Positions 5,253-5,337 of a stretch of DNA of 5,337 bases are shown piece by piece. Under the pieces are notes generated by a model, which did not search any database, was not told where the DNA came from, and was given only the letters and a program-made list of their open reading frames with translations. How positions within the stretch are numbered: the first letter of the stretch is position 1; each line of letters starts with the position of its first letter. The position numbers were made by a program, and so were the translations under genes. Source of the DNA: an uncultured Eubacteriales bacterium (lineage in GTDB: Bacteria; Bacillota; Clostridia; Oscillospirales; Ruminococcaceae); contig CAUHFD010000195.1 of the NCBI GenBank assembly GCA_959605275.1, positions 1 to 5,337 on the forward strand, written 5' to 3'.

Positions 5253-5337
5253 GTCTCAAATAATAATTTTATTATTTTATTTTGTAGGTGTTACAATGAT
5301 GTGTGACAAAAGAGAAATAAAAAGGTAGCGAATAGGA

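Noticed and set aside
5269..5297. Plus-strand promoter (TACAAT at 5292-5297) driving a gene beyond the right edge
   Set aside because: The hexamer 17 bases upstream (TTATTA) matches the -35 consensus at only three positions, and no coding start is visible before the window ends.

Overview
This window looks like a piece of a low-GC Gram-positive chromosome, probably class Clostridia. That placement is an inference from strong AGGAGG-type ribosome binding sites, U-tailed hairpin terminators, a sigma-A type promoter, the ferredoxin-like-domain (type I beta) DAHP synthase and a clostridial-looking EPSP synthase active-site motif. No rRNA or other phylogenetic marker is present to confirm it.

Layout from left to right. 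Positions 1-55 hold the 3' part of a plus-strand tRNA-Gly(GCC), followed by its terminator (63-96). A gene-free stretch (97-380) is dominated by a 158-bp imperfect inverted repeat (107-264) with a second hairpin nested in its centre. A minus-strand terminator at 382-420 ends the operon. Everything from about 5220 down to 422 is one minus-strand transcription unit for chorismate synthesis: promoter (5224-5252), a 40-codon ORF very rich in Phe/Tyr/Trp codons (5067-5189), a strong intrinsic terminator (5005-5048), a second hairpin (4958-4997), aroF (DAHP synthase), an aroB-aroA fusion gene, and aroC (chorismate synthase).

How it works together. AroF condenses PEP and erythrose 4-phosphate to DAHP, and the AroB half of the fusion closes DAHP to 3-dehydroquinate. 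The AroA half adds a second PEP to shikimate 3-phosphate, and AroC makes chorismate. The intermediate steps (AroD or AroQ, AroE, AroK) are not encoded here and must lie elsewhere.

The most interesting element is the leader. A short peptide with 14 aromatic residues in 40 (9 of 11 at codons 9-19) sits between the promoter and a terminator placed just before the first aromatic-pathway gene. The last codons of the leader peptide can pair with the 5' arm of the terminator to form an alternative antiterminator. This is the architecture of ribosome-mediated transcription attenuation (as in pheA and trp leaders), here apparently applied to a common-pathway aro operon. It is a sequence-based prediction. 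The second notable feature is the AroB-AroA fusion, which has the same order as the first two domains of the fungal AROM protein.
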